Part shown: positions 52,581-61,389 of the stretch, one piece after another
Numbering within the stretch: position 1 is the stretch's first letter
Layout of the letters: each line of letters begins with the position of its first letter
Source of the DNA: Paenibacillus camelliae
GTDB taxonomy: Bacteria > Bacillota > Bacilli > Paenibacillales > Paenibacillaceae
DNA: 64,000 nt
Assembly (NCBI RefSeq): GCF_023715345.1
Contig: NZ_JAMBNY010000009.1
Span: forward strand, 62,001 to 126,000
Reading direction: 5' to 3'
The notes under the pieces: generated by a model
What the model was told of the DNA's origin: nothing
The model's database searches: none
Seen by the model: the letters and a program-made list of their open reading frames with translations, nothing else
Translations under genes and position numbers: made by a program

Positions 52581-53396
52581 CTATCCTGATGGTTTATTCG
52601 TTTGCTGCTCGATGATTGCGATCGCCTGCAATAAGCTTTTTTTGATCTGCTCCATCTCTGTCTTATTCAAAGCATTATTTTGCTGCTTTTCTAGGTTTAC
52701 CTCGAGTGTGCGTTGATCCATCGTATGGATAGACAAGCTTTTGTCCTTCGTATACTGTGCGATAAATACTTGATTCGGAGCGACACTAACCTTTGCAAGC
52801 TGCTTTTCAACCCAGTTCTGGTCTAATCCGTTATTTTTCATGGCATCAAACTCATAGGAGCCATCAATGATAATAGTTATCGGTTCTTCTTCCTTTTCAA
52901 TCGGATAGCCAATCATCGATGGAGTTAACGGATTGTGCTCAGCCTTCAGAAATATGCTGATCTCCCCGTTCGGCTCCATTGAAACCATTTCGACGTCTGC
53001 AATTCGAAATACATCCTTATCTCGCAGTTTCTCAAGTAATTCTTCTACCGTCATATTCTCTTTTCTCAATGCTTCCTTTATGACGTTTCCATTTGAGATT
53101 AGAATGCGTCGATCACCATCAACGACTTTACGCATCTTTTTACTTTTTAGCGTGAATTTCTCCAGAATAATAACGATAAGGACCCATATGCAGAGCGAAA
53201 CGGATGCAAGCAGCCACATTTCATTCTTCTCAAGTGCAATATAAGCTGCGATATTCCCGACACTAATCCCCGATATGTAACCGAACAACGACATCTCAGA
53301 TAATTGCCTTTTTCCTAGCAGCTTTGTCAAAAAAAACATAAGCGCAATAGCAATTATGGTCCTTCCACTAATCAATAATATGTCCATAAACATCAT
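52581..53396 (-). CDS. YetF/DUF421-family membrane protein
   Basis: The 271-residue protein has three N-terminal helices (residues 4-75) with the DUF421 signature LLGKRQLSEMSLFGYISGISVGNIAA. A soluble alpha/beta domain follows (ILISNGNVIKEALRKENMTVEELLEKLRDKDVFRIADVEMVSMEPNGEISIFLK), with a long C-terminal extension to 271. Family members such as YetF, YkjA and YrbG of B. subtilis affect spore composition. ATGs at 53396 and 53393 are both compatible with GGAGGG. Single-gene unit. Confidence 0.85.
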   Translation of the reverse strand: MMFMDILLISGRTIIAIALMFFLTKLLGKRQLSEMSLFGYISGISVGNIAAYIALEKNEMWLLASVSLCIWVLIVIILEKFTLKSKKMRKVVDGDRRILISNGNVIKEALRKENMTVEELLEKLRDKDVFRIADVEMVSMEPNGEISIFLKAEHNPLTPSMIGYPIEKEEEPITIIIDGSYEFDAMKNNGLDQNWVEKQLAKVSVAPNQVFIAQYTKDKSLSIHTMDQRTLEVNLEKQQNNALNKTEMEQIKKSLLQAIAIIEQQTNKPSG

Positions 53397-53600
53397 TTAT
53401 CCCTCCAGTACTAGCTTAGCCATTTATCAAAAACTAATACGCCGTTTTTACTAGATAAGAAGAATAGGCGGTTTACGAGCTATGTAATCTATAAAATTGT
53501 AAACCCTTTCATTTTACGAAAATATAACTAGGAACATGGAAATTTGTATGATACGATCGAAGGTATAGGAACCATATTTTTCAAACAAGGAGATAGAATT

Positions 53601-54326
53601 ATGACGGTGAACTACGCACATCGCGGGGCTAGCGGATATTGCCCAGAAAATACTATGGCCGCTTTTACATATGCTGTGGAGCTAGGAGCTACTGGCATTG
53701 AAACAGATGTACAAATGACTGCAGACGGTGAACTCGTACTTATTCATGATGAAAGCCTTCTACGTACGACAGGTGTGAATAAACTAGTAAAGGATGTAAC
53801 GCTAAGTGAGCTTAAAGCGTTAGATGCGGGCTCTTGGTACAGTGATCGGTTCACTGGAGAGAAAGTCCCTACGCTGGATGAGCTTCTGGAGCTAGCTAAG
53901 CTGCACGGGCTAATCCTTAATATTGAGATCAAAAGTGGCATCGTTCAGTATCCTGGTATTGAGCGCAAAATATTGAATTCGATTGAAAAGCATGGTCTTA
54001 AACAGCAATGCATCATATCTAGCTTCAACCATTATGCACTTGCTGCGTGCCAAGCTATTGATCCTAAGGTAGCAACTGGAATTCTGTATATGGAAGGCTT
54101 ATATCAACCTTGGAATTATGCAAAAACGTTAGGTGCTACAGCTTTGCATGCTCCTAAATATGCTGTGAATAGTGAATGGGTATCAGAGGCAAAGCGTAAC
54201 GGAGTGATCTACAATGTGTGGACGGTAAATGAAGTACATGAGATGGAGGCTTGTCTTAAAGCAGGTGTGGAGGGCATCATAACAGATTATCCAGATCGGC
54301 TTCATCAATTATTAGCAAAGGAGTAA
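53601..54326 (+). CDS. Glycerophosphodiester phosphodiesterase
   Basis: The start is ATG 53601 (MTVNYAHRGASGYCPENTM) behind AAGGAGATAG. The 241-residue cytosolic GDPD has the catalytic HRGASGYCPENT, the metal ligands in GIETDVQMTADGELVLIHDE and the later WTVNE and GIITDYPD. It hydrolyses glycerophosphodiesters to glycerol 3-phosphate. It is followed after 4 bp by an MFS carrier, so the two are an operon; whether the carrier imports its substrate is open. Confidence 0.92.
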   Translation: MTVNYAHRGASGYCPENTMAAFTYAVELGATGIETDVQMTADGELVLIHDESLLRTTGVNKLVKDVTLSELKALDAGSWYSDRFTGEKVPTLDELLELAKLHGLILNIEIKSGIVQYPGIERKILNSIEKHGLKQQCIISSFNHYALAACQAIDPKVATGILYMEGLYQPWNYAKTLGATALHAPKYAVNSEWVSEAKRNGVIYNVWTVNEVHEMEACLKAGVEGIITDYPDRLHQLLAKE

Positions 54327-54330
54327 CGGG

Positions 54331-55599
54331 ATGAAAAAAACTTGGCTGCTTGGGTTTGGTTTTTTTAGCATTAGCTTAGTGTGGGCACTGTACAATGCGT
54401 TCGTTCCTCTCTTTCTAAAAAAGTTCGTTGATAGTGCAGCAATTATTGGTTTTTTAATGACGCTGGACAATTATTTCGGTCTTTTTCTCCAGCCGTACAT
54501 CGGTCGAAAAAGCGATAAAACGGACACTAAACTAGGTAAGCGCATGCCTTATTTACTTGTTGGCATGCCGCTTGCCGCTATATTCGGTGCACTTATCCCA
54601 CTACATACCAGCTATGCGCTACTCATTACCTTTATGGTGCTGATGAACTTATCCATGAGCCTATATCGCTCGCCAACTGTAGCGCTCATGCCCGACCTCA
54701 CCCCTGCACATAAGCGAACACAAGCCAATGGCATCATCAATCTAATGGGAGGGCTAGGCTCTATCCTTGCCTTTACAGTAGGCTCTAAGCTGTACGACCA
54801 GCACATTGCACTTCCCTTCTTCTCTTCATCTGTGTTGACGCTGCTCAGCTTGTGCATTCTACTAATTTTCATTCGAGAAAGACGTGACGCGCTCGAATAT
54901 GTGCCTACGAGCAGCCAAATAGATACTATAGCAGATCAAGCAGCAGATCGGCCACGTGTCTGGGGACGTGCACATACCCTACTGGCACAGGCTAAGCGTG
55001 AGCTGAAGCCATATGCGTTGGAATGGACATTACCAACAGTTTTACTGCTCGCTGCTATATATTTTTGGTTTTTCTCCTATCAGGGCATCGAGGCATTATT
55101 CACGATATATGCAACCGATGAGCTGAAGCTTAGCGATTCTCAAGCCTCCATGTCTCTAGCTTACTTTAGTGTCGCCTTTGTCGTAACGGCGATACCAGCA
55201 GGCTATCTCGGCGCTAAATTTGGTAAGAAGCAGGTTATTACCTTAGGGATTATCGGTTTGATCATCTTGTTCGCGATGATCTCCTTCGTGCAAGATATGA
55301 CGACGCTTCGCAGCTTATTGTTAGTTGGCGGAGTGTTCTGGGCATTCATTAACATTAATTCCTACCCTTATGTTATTTCGTTAGGCAAGGAAAGCAGCAT
55401 TGGTACGAGAACTGGCATCTACTATATTGCATCTTCACTCGCCGCATTATCGTCGCCACCGCTCATGGGCTTGTTTATGGACATTCTAGGGTACTCTTCT
55501 CTGTTCTATGTCGCTTCGTTCGGCATGGTGCTTGCCCTTCTGTGCATCATCTCGATTCGAGAGCAGCGTCCGTCTAAGCCTGTAACGTTGGCACAATGA
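54331..55599 (+). CDS. MFS transporter (SLC45/GPH-like)
   Basis: The 422-residue protein has about 12 hydrophobic helices. The loop after helix 2 reads GRKSDKTDTKLGKRMPYL, and MSLYRSPTVALMPDLTPAHKRTQANGIINLMGGLGSI is characteristic of the SLC45/sugar:cation symporter-like MFS branch. A central loop of about 45 residues separates the two halves. It follows the phosphodiesterase gene by 4 bp. A sugar or glycoside is the likely substrate; no closer call is possible. Confidence 0.85.
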   Translation: MKKTWLLGFGFFSISLVWALYNAFVPLFLKKFVDSAAIIGFLMTLDNYFGLFLQPYIGRKSDKTDTKLGKRMPYLLVGMPLAAIFGALIPLHTSYALLITFMVLMNLSMSLYRSPTVALMPDLTPAHKRTQANGIINLMGGLGSILAFTVGSKLYDQHIALPFFSSSVLTLLSLCILLIFIRERRDALEYVPTSSQIDTIADQAADRPRVWGRAHTLLAQAKRELKPYALEWTLPTVLLLAAIYFWFFSYQGIEALFTIYATDELKLSDSQASMSLAYFSVAFVVTAIPAGYLGAKFGKKQVITLGIIGLIILFAMISFVQDMTTLRSLLLVGGVFWAFININSYPYVISLGKESSIGTRTGIYYIASSLAALSSPPLMGLFMDILGYSSLFYVASFGMVLALLCIISIREQRPSKPVTLAQ

Positions 55600-55607
55600 T
55601 TGCTGTT

Positions 55608-55905
55608 GGTACGCTCCGTAGATGGTGAGGTTACAATTGCTGTTGCCCTCTGATTTCTTGAGGAATATTAATTGTAGAAATCAGAGGACAAAGGCAACCG
55701 CTTCACTTTTTCACTCTCAACATTTACTCCGCTGGAGCGGTTTGTAGGCGTCGCTGCGTCGGGTAACCTCAACTGCTACTCCGCTGGAGCCGTTTGGGGG
55801 CGTCGCTGCGTTGGATAGCATCACCATCACTCCGCTGGGGCGGTTTGGGGGCGTCGCTGCGTTGGGCTACCTCTCCACTTACTCCGCTGGTGCGGCTGCG
55901 TGTTT
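55608..55905 (-). repeat. Non-coding array: 52-bp tandem units plus hairpin (copy B, inverted relative to copy A)
   Basis: On the plus strand an imperfect hairpin (arms 55643-55659 and 55675-55691; 15 of 17 pairs) is followed by about 3.4 tandem units starting ACTCCGCTGG at 55726, 55778, 55829 and 55881. Read on the minus strand, units, junction, hairpin and flanking CAACAGCAATTG...CCTCACCATCTACGGAGCG follow in the same order as in the array at 10545-11026. The second arm carries the compensating base of the first, so the stem is kept while the sequence changes. The spacer between MFS and YitT genes (412 bp) holds this array and a terminator. Confidence 0.85.
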
Positions 55906-55931
55906 GGTCGCCGCGTTGCTTGCGGCTTTGA

Positions 55932-55979
55932 AAAAATCTCAAGCTCTTGGGTGAGGTTCACCCAGAACTTGAGATTTTT
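55932..55979. terminator. Bidirectional terminator between MFS and YitT genes
   Basis: AAAAATCTCAAG (55932-55943) pairs with CTTGAGATTTTT (55968-55979), and GGGTGA/TCACCC (55949-55954/55958-55963) pairs inside. Confidence 0.8.
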
Positions 55980-56011
55980 GTTTTTGCTAGGTTGCTACAG
56001 TGAAGCTATAT

Positions 56012-56857
56012 TTAATGTGCACTTTGTCGGCTGAAGCTTCCGCCTACAACATCGGCCACCGATTCGACTGCAATAAAGGCTTGCGCGTCCTTTAGCTGCA
56101 CAATTGATTTCAGCTTGGATAGCTCAATCCGAGATACGACACAATAGATGACCTTAACCTCTTGGCCTGAGAAGCCGCCAGTTGCGTGCATCAACGTCGT
56201 TGTTCTCCCTAGTCTTTCTACAATTTCTTGTGAGATCTCTTCGTATTTTTGTGAGATGATCGTTACAGACTTCGATTCGTTTAGGCCTTCCACAACGATA
56301 TCAATCACTTTACTTGCCAAGTAATACGTAACGATCGAGTACATAGCGGAGCTCCATTCAAAAACAAAGCCAGCAATGATAAATATAATCACGTTAAATA
56401 CCATAATGATGTTGCCTACAGATGCTTTCAACTTTTTAGAGATTAATATAGAGACGGTTTCTACACCATCGAGGCAGCCACCGTAACGGATAACTAAGCC
56501 AACTCCCATACCTAGCAGCATGCCGCCAAATAGTACAGCAAGCAGCTTATCATCAGGGAACGGTCCAGAATGGTGCAGCATAGCTGTTGTTAGCGACATC
56601 ACCGCAATTGCATATAGCGTTGAAAAGGCAAAGCCTTTACCTAAATGCTTATAGCCGATAATAAGAAAAGGGACATTCAGTACAAATAGCAGCACGCTCA
56701 GAGGCACAGGCGTCAGATGGGATAGCATAATCGAGATCCCGGCAATTCCGCCGTCAATAATTTCATAGGGTACTAGAAATTTCTCTAGAGCAATCCCCAT
56801 TAGAATAGCTCCAATTGTAATAAAGAAATAGCGTTTAATTATCTCTCCAACAGACAT
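56012..56857 (-). CDS. YitT-family membrane protein
   Basis: The start is ATG 56857 (MSVGEIIKRYFFITIGAILMG) with AAGGGGAGT upstream. The 281-residue protein has five or six helices of the YitT/DUF161 type (EKFLVPYEIIDGGIAGISIMLSHL, GGMLLGMGVGLVIRYGGCLDGVETVSILISKKL) and a C-terminal cytosolic DUF2179 domain. That domain shows NESKSVTIISQKYEEISQEIVERLGRTTTLMHATGGFSG and SRIELSKLKSIVQLKDAQAFIAVESVADVVGG. The transport function is not established. Confidence 0.88.
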   Translation of the reverse strand: MSVGEIIKRYFFITIGAILMGIALEKFLVPYEIIDGGIAGISIMLSHLTPVPLSVLLFVLNVPFLIIGYKHLGKGFAFSTLYAIAVMSLTTAMLHHSGPFPDDKLLAVLFGGMLLGMGVGLVIRYGGCLDGVETVSILISKKLKASVGNIIMVFNVIIFIIAGFVFEWSSAMYSIVTYYLASKVIDIVVEGLNESKSVTIISQKYEEISQEIVERLGRTTTLMHATGGFSGQEVKVIYCVVSRIELSKLKSIVQLKDAQAFIAVESVADVVGGSFSRQSAH

Positions 56858-57097
56858 AGTGGTACTCCCCTTCGGTGAAAAGTTGGTCTTATCCATGCAT
56901 ATGCCACTTCTGTTTTGGAATTGTTATCAAACTTCACTAAGAAAAGTATAGACAAAAATACATAGCTAAAAACCTTTTAATGTAAACGAGCACTATTAAT
57001 TTTACTCCTCATATCTATAAATTGCAAAAAAAAGTATAAATATATTCTCAAACTCTAACTTGTATGGTAGTATGTAAATATTAAATTATTTAGTGAG

Positions 57098-57781
57098 GTG
57101 GAGCTTATTCTATTATCAAATGTAAGCGCTCGCTCAATTCGAGATCAGGTGTATGATTCATTAAAGCAGCAAATTATTTCGTTGGAGATTTTACCTGGCA
57201 CTGCACTATCTGAAAATGAAATGGCCGTGCAGTTCAAGGTTAGTCGAACCCCGATCAGAGAAAGCTTTGTGCGCTTGGCACAGGAAGGGCTAGTCCAAGT
57301 GCTGCCACAGCGCGGTACGCTCGTATCGCTTATCGACAGCTCGCTAGTTGAAGAAGCAAGATTTATGAGAAGTCAGCTTGAATGTGCCATCGTTGAGCTG
57401 GCGTGTCAATCGTTTCCCGAAGCTTCACTTAAACAGCTTGAGCAAAATGTTCTACTGCAGAAGGAATGCCTTTCTCGTGAGGACGTTGATCAGATTTTTA
57501 CCCTCGACCAGCAATATCACGCATTGCTATTCACAGGCACAAGCAAAATTCATACGTGGAATACAATGAGCCTATTGACTGCTCATCTTGACCGCAGTCG
57601 AAAATTACGACTCCTTGATAACCACGATTGGAAGCTAATTGTCGAGCAGCACGAGCAGCTTATTGCAGCCATTAAAGCACAGGATAACGAAAAAGCTGTT
57701 GCGATTATGAAGCAGCATCTCAATCGCGGAATTGACGATTTAGCGATGCTAAATGAAAAGTATCCTCATTATTTTGCATAG
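57098..57781 (+). CDS. GntR-family (FadR/FCD-type) regulator of the uxu genes
   Basis: The 227-residue regulator starts at GTG 57098, with no convincing ribosome binding site in front of it. It has a GntR winged helix (RDQVYDSLKQQIISLEILPGTALSENEMAVQFKVSRTPIRESFVRLAQEGLVQVLPQRGTLVSLI) and a helical FCD ligand domain with Asp/His positions in FTLDQQYHALLF and EQHEQLIAAI. FCD regulators often bind hexuronates or aldonates. It lies 46 bp upstream of uxuA on the same strand and probably represses uxuA-uxuB until a uronate is present. Confidence 0.88.
   Translation: MELILLSNVSARSIRDQVYDSLKQQIISLEILPGTALSENEMAVQFKVSRTPIRESFVRLAQEGLVQVLPQRGTLVSLIDSSLVEEARFMRSQLECAIVELACQSFPEASLKQLEQNVLLQKECLSREDVDQIFTLDQQYHALLFTGTSKIHTWNTMSLLTAHLDRSRKLRLLDNHDWKLIVEQHEQLIAAIKAQDNEKAVAIMKQHLNRGIDDLAMLNEKYPHYFA
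57120..57134. promoter_or_regulatory. Predicted cre (CcpA) site at the start of the uxu regulator gene
   Basis: ATGTAAGCGCTCGCT matches WTGNAANCGNWNNCW at all defined positions and lies 20-35 bp inside the regulator reading frame, a position known for roadblock-type repression. Confidence 0.55.
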
Positions 57782-57827
57782 ATCTATTAATTTTACAAAC
57801 CCATATCATATTAGGAGGAACAATCAA

Positions 57828-58904
57828 ATGCGTATGACATTTCGCTGGTTTGGAGAAGGCAATGACCCGATTCCACTCTCGCATATTAAACAAATTCCAG
57901 GGACTGAAGGCATTGTATGGGCGCTACACGATATAGCTGCTGGTGAAGAATGGCCGCTTGAGCGTATTCAAGAGGTTAAGCGCCAAGCAGATGAAGCCGG
58001 CTTCCATATCGATGTAGTAGAAAGCGTTAATGTTCATGAGGATATTAAGCTAGGTCTGCCATCACGCGACCGTTACATTGAGAACTACAAAAAGACCATT
58101 GCTTCTTTGGCAACTGTTGGAGTAAAGGTAATATGCTATAACTTTATGCCTGTCTTTGACTGGCTACGAACGAATTTGTACGGGCCATTAGAGGATGGCT
58201 CTACCGCTATGTTTTATGAGAAGGCTAAGGTTGCAAGCCTAACACCGCATGAGGTTGTTGCTTTCTTCCAAAGCAATTCAGAATTTCAGCTGCCTGGGTG
58301 GGAGCCGGAGCGTCTTGCTCAGCTTTCCGTGACGCTTGAGGCATATCAGTCTGTTGACGAAGAAAAGCTATGGGATAATCTAGCATATTTCCTAGAACAG
58401 ATCGTACCTGTTGCAGCGGAGCACGGAATTCGTATGGCTATTCATCCAGATGATCCTCCGTACCCATTGTTTGGATTGCCGCGAATTATTAACAGTCAGG
58501 AGAGCCTACGTCGTCTTATTAAGCTGGTTGATCATCCATCCAACGGCATTACACTGTGCAGCGGTTCACTTGGGGCTAGACCAGACAATGACATCATCGC
58601 AATGATCCATGAATTTGCTGATCGCATCCCTTTTGCACACATTCGTAATGTTCGCTTAGAAGAGAACGGAGATTTTATTGAAACATCCCATCGAACAGAG
58701 GATGGAACGGTAAATATCGCAGGTATTATGAAAGCGTATTATGATGTTGGCTTTACCGGATATGCACGCCCAGATCATGGACGTCATGTATGGGATGAGG
58801 TATGTCGTCCAGGCTATGGGTTGTATGACCGTGGTATGGGCATTATGCATCTGCTAGGACTGTGGGATGCTTACCGCTATGCCGATAAAGGAAAGCTATC
58901 TTAG
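57828..58904 (+). CDS. uxuA: Mannonate dehydratase
   Basis: The start is ATG 57828 ([25 protein letters not shown]) behind AGGAGG. The 358-residue protein is a UxuA TIM barrel with the family landmarks [61 protein letters not shown] and the C-terminal [13 protein letters not shown]. The Asp and His residues in the middle and at the end bind Mn2+/Fe2+. It dehydrates D-mannonate to 2-keto-3-deoxygluconate in the glucuronate branch. Next gene, uxuB, is 38 bp downstream. Confidence 0.95.
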   Translation: MRMTFRWFGEGNDPIPLSHIKQIPGTEGIVWALHDIAAGEEWPLERIQEVKRQADEAGFHIDVVESVNVHEDIKLGLPSRDRYIENYKKTIASLATVGVKVICYNFMPVFDWLRTNLYGPLEDGSTAMFYEKAKVASLTPHEVVAFFQSNSEFQLPGWEPERLAQLSVTLEAYQSVDEEKLWDNLAYFLEQIVPVAAEHGIRMAIHPDDPPYPLFGLPRIINSQESLRRLIKLVDHPSNGITLCSGSLGARPDNDIIAMIHEFADRIPFAHIRNVRLEENGDFIETSHRTEDGTVNIAGIMKAYYDVGFTGYARPDHGRHVWDEVCRPGYGLYDRGMGIMHLLGLWDAYRYADKGKLS

Positions 58905-58942
58905 GTTTACTATACTATACACGATTTAGAGGAGGCAATACG

Positions 58943-59800
58943 ATGTCAAATACACAAGCAATTCATCCAGCACTAGCTGGCAAAGTCGCGGTCATTACAG
59001 GTGGTTCAGGTGTCCTATGCAGCGCTATGGCAGCTGAGCTAGCACGTCAAGGCGTAAAGGTAGCGATATTAGGAAGAACAGCAGCAAAGGTGGACGCTGT
59101 TGTTGAAAGCATTCAAGCAAGTGGCGGAACGGCGATTGGCATCTCATGTGACGTGACAGATACTGCCAGTGTTGAAGCTGCAGCAGAAGCAGTCAAGGAA
59201 CAGCTTGGGCTGTGTAGCATCCTCATCAATGGTGCAGGCGGCAATCAGGCAAGTGCCAACACTACCAACGAAACATTTAGCATGGAGGATTGGAAAAACC
59301 CTGAGGTGCAGTCCTTCTTCGATCTTCAGCCTGAAGGTATTCGCCAAGTAATGGATCTGAATTTTGTAGGTACGTTAATTCCTTCTCAAGTATTCGCGAA
59401 GCAAATGCTTGAAGCAGAAAGTCCTGTTATTATAAACTTGTCCTCGATGAGTGCACCTTCTCCTATGACGAAGGTACCTGGCTACAGTGCTGCGAAGGCG
59501 GCAATTGATAACTTCACACAATGGCTAGCGGTTCATATGGCGAACGCTGGTATTCGCGTCAATGCCATCGCACCAGGGTTCTTCCTGACGGAGCAGAACC
59601 ACCGTCTATTAGTTAACGAGGACGGATCACTCACGGAACGCTCCAATAAAATTATTACACATACACCGATGCGTCGATTCGGTAAGCCTGAGGATCTACT
59701 TGGTACACTGCTGTGGCTGTGTGACGATCAAGCTTCCGGCTTTGTCACAGGAATTACAGTTCCCGTGGATGGCGGCTTCATGTCCTACGCTGGCGTGTAA
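58943..59800 (+). CDS. uxuB: D-mannonate oxidoreductase, SDR type
   Basis: The 285-residue short-chain dehydrogenase (B. subtilis UxuB/YjmF type, unlike the long-chain E. coli enzyme) has TGGSGVLC in the cofactor motif, GAGGNQ, and the catalytic YSAAK with Ser of NLSSMS. The insertion [23 protein letters not shown], seen in fructuronate reductases of this type, is present. It interconverts fructuronate and mannonate. It follows uxuA with AGAGGAGG before its ATG. The operon ends at the terminator at 59916. Confidence 0.93.
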   Translation: MSNTQAIHPALAGKVAVITGGSGVLCSAMAAELARQGVKVAILGRTAAKVDAVVESIQASGGTAIGISCDVTDTASVEAAAEAVKEQLGLCSILINGAGGNQASANTTNETFSMEDWKNPEVQSFFDLQPEGIRQVMDLNFVGTLIPSQVFAKQMLEAESPVIINLSSMSAPSPMTKVPGYSAAKAAIDNFTQWLAVHMANAGIRVNAIAPGFFLTEQNHRLLVNEDGSLTERSNKIITHTPMRRFGKPEDLLGTLLWLCDDQASGFVTGITVPVDGGFMSYAGV

Positions 59801-59915
59801 GTATAATAATATTACAAAAATAGCTAAGTATAGTTCATATCGTCGTATACGGTATATTGATTTGATATATTACAGTATTTATTAATTGGCAATACGATAA
59901 TCAACAAAATGAAAA

Positions 59916-59988
59916 AAAGCCTGTTTCCTAGTTACAGTCGCCAAGGGGTATGCACCCCAGGTAACATGTCCAGTAGGAAACAGGCTTT
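59916..59988. terminator. Long nested terminator hairpin after uxuB
   Basis: AAAGCCTGTTTCCTA (59916-59930) pairs with TAGGAAACAGGCTTT (59974-59988). Inside it GTTAC/GTAAC and GGGGT/ACCCC (59945-59949/59954-59958) add two more paired tiers. An A-run precedes and T residues follow, so it can terminate in both directions between convergent genes. Confidence 0.85.
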
Positions 59989-60009
59989 CTTCTTACGGCT
60001 AACATCCAC

Positions 60010-60297
60010 TTATTTAACTTCCATAATGATTTCTTCCTTCTCGGAATCGAAGGATATATGAAGGTCTTTTTGTTCCAAGTACCACATATTATCTTGTTCA
60101 ATAAAAAAGTGTATGCCCTCTACTTGGTCCTCTACACCGATGTCGCGAGGCTCATCCTGCATGACACCAAGTGAAAGGCCAGGATGTACACTGCCGCAAC
60201 CGCCAAGCCGTACATAAATACGAACATGATCGCCTTGCTTAAGCTCCATCTCTGATTTGTACCAGCTTGCTGCTGGCTTATCAACTATTAACGCCAT
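60010..60297 (-). CDS. HesB/IscA-like protein (YneR type)
   Basis: The start is ATG 60297 (MALIVDKPAASWYKSEMEL) with AAAGGGG upstream. The 95-residue protein is the short HesB-like form with VRIYVRLGGCGSVHPGLSLGV and DISFDSEKEEI-type C-terminus. It has only one of the three Cys of true A-type iron-sulfur carriers (Cys34), so iron-sulfur transfer is doubtful. It is followed on the same strand by no linked gene. Confidence 0.8.
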   Translation of the reverse strand: MALIVDKPAASWYKSEMELKQGDHVRIYVRLGGCGSVHPGLSLGVMQDEPRDIGVEDQVEGIHFFIEQDNMWYLEQKDLHISFDSEKEEIIMEVK

Positions 60298-60357
60298 CGT
60301 TCTGCACACCCCTTTGTATACGTTCATGTTGCTTGTGTTCAACGTTGATTAGAAACC

Positions 60358-61338
60358 TCAATTCTTGCTGTAACGATTGGTGTGCATTAATTGTACCAAA
60401 TCCTCGACATACTGTTCAATCCTTTGCTCAATTCCTTCTGCCGTCAGCCCTTGAAAGCCCAGCATTAGCCAGCCTTCGTACACTACGACAGGTCCAAAGT
60501 ACGTCATATCGAGCAAGCTGCATATGTCCCAATAAGGATCATAGCTAAACTCTGGATGATCTTCAATATAAGCTTCAAGAAAAGCGTTGGCTGCCTGCAA
60601 GCCATAGAGCTGGACAAGATTGCTCCGGCAATGTCCAACATCGACTCCAGCTGGCCCCATACAGCCATTTACCCAATCAACGATGCCGAGCACCTGCTGC
60701 TGGCTTTCATCCCAGAGAACATTGGTTGGGTGGTAATCTCTATGAATCAAGCAAGGGACGTAGCTTGGTTCCCGTTGTGATACATGGTCGATTATCGCTG
60801 CCCAACGGTCCGGATGCTTTGACCACTCGAATGCGGGATGGCGTTCTAAATGACTTGCAGCATATCGATAATAGTTCCACGGAACAACAGCACGATGGGC
60901 AGAAGCCCGATGCACTGGACTAATGGCGCGTGCAAGCTCCTGCAGCCAATGCTGTGATTGTTCAGGAGGCAAGCTAACCTTCCCATTGACATAGGTCATT
61001 AACAGCGCAGGTACACCTGCATATTCCCCAGTTGCATCATATGCTATACAACGAGGAATACAGCGTGGAAAGTTCTTGAGCAATGCAGCATCTTTTAATG
61101 AGGCAAGCTGCTTAAGAACAATAGCTTCCTTCCCAAGAATGCCGTTATCCTCATTCAAGCTATCGGTTGGTAGCACGGCACGAAGCACGAAGCTTTTCGC
61201 ACTGTCCCAGGCCTGATTACGTATATCTATACGAAAAATAGAGGAGGATATCCCCCCTATAAGCTTTTCAACATGGATCAGCTCAACATTTTCCTTCCAC
61301 GTTGATTGAATCCATTGCTCAAGCTCACGACTGATCAT
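60358..61338 (-). CDS. APH-fold phosphotransferase
   Basis: The 326-residue protein is an intact APH/choline kinase-like fold. It has the glycine-rich loop LIGGISSSIFRI near 26-37, the catalytic loop LIHRDYHPTNVLWD and the metal-binding VDWVNGCMGPAGVDVGHCRSNL. GGATGGAG precedes the ATG. Relatives phosphorylate small alcohols, sugars or aminoglycosides; nothing nearby fixes the substrate. It is a single-gene unit. Confidence 0.82.
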   Translation of the reverse strand: MISRELEQWIQSTWKENVELIHVEKLIGGISSSIFRIDIRNQAWDSAKSFVLRAVLPTDSLNEDNGILGKEAIVLKQLASLKDAALLKNFPRCIPRCIAYDATGEYAGVPALLMTYVNGKVSLPPEQSQHWLQELARAISPVHRASAHRAVVPWNYYRYAASHLERHPAFEWSKHPDRWAAIIDHVSQREPSYVPCLIHRDYHPTNVLWDESQQQVLGIVDWVNGCMGPAGVDVGHCRSNLVQLYGLQAANAFLEAYIEDHPEFSYDPYWDICSLLDMTYFGPVVVYEGWLMLGFQGLTAEGIEQRIEQYVEDLVQLMHTNRYSKN

Positions 61339-61389
61339 ACTGCTCCATCCTCTCCATGCATCGCTTAATCTACCAAATCGGCTAAGGAA

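Noticed and set aside
54612-54872. Minus-strand ORF inside the MFS gene
   Set aside because: It is the complement of membrane-helix codons without a ribosome binding site, a normal shadow frame.
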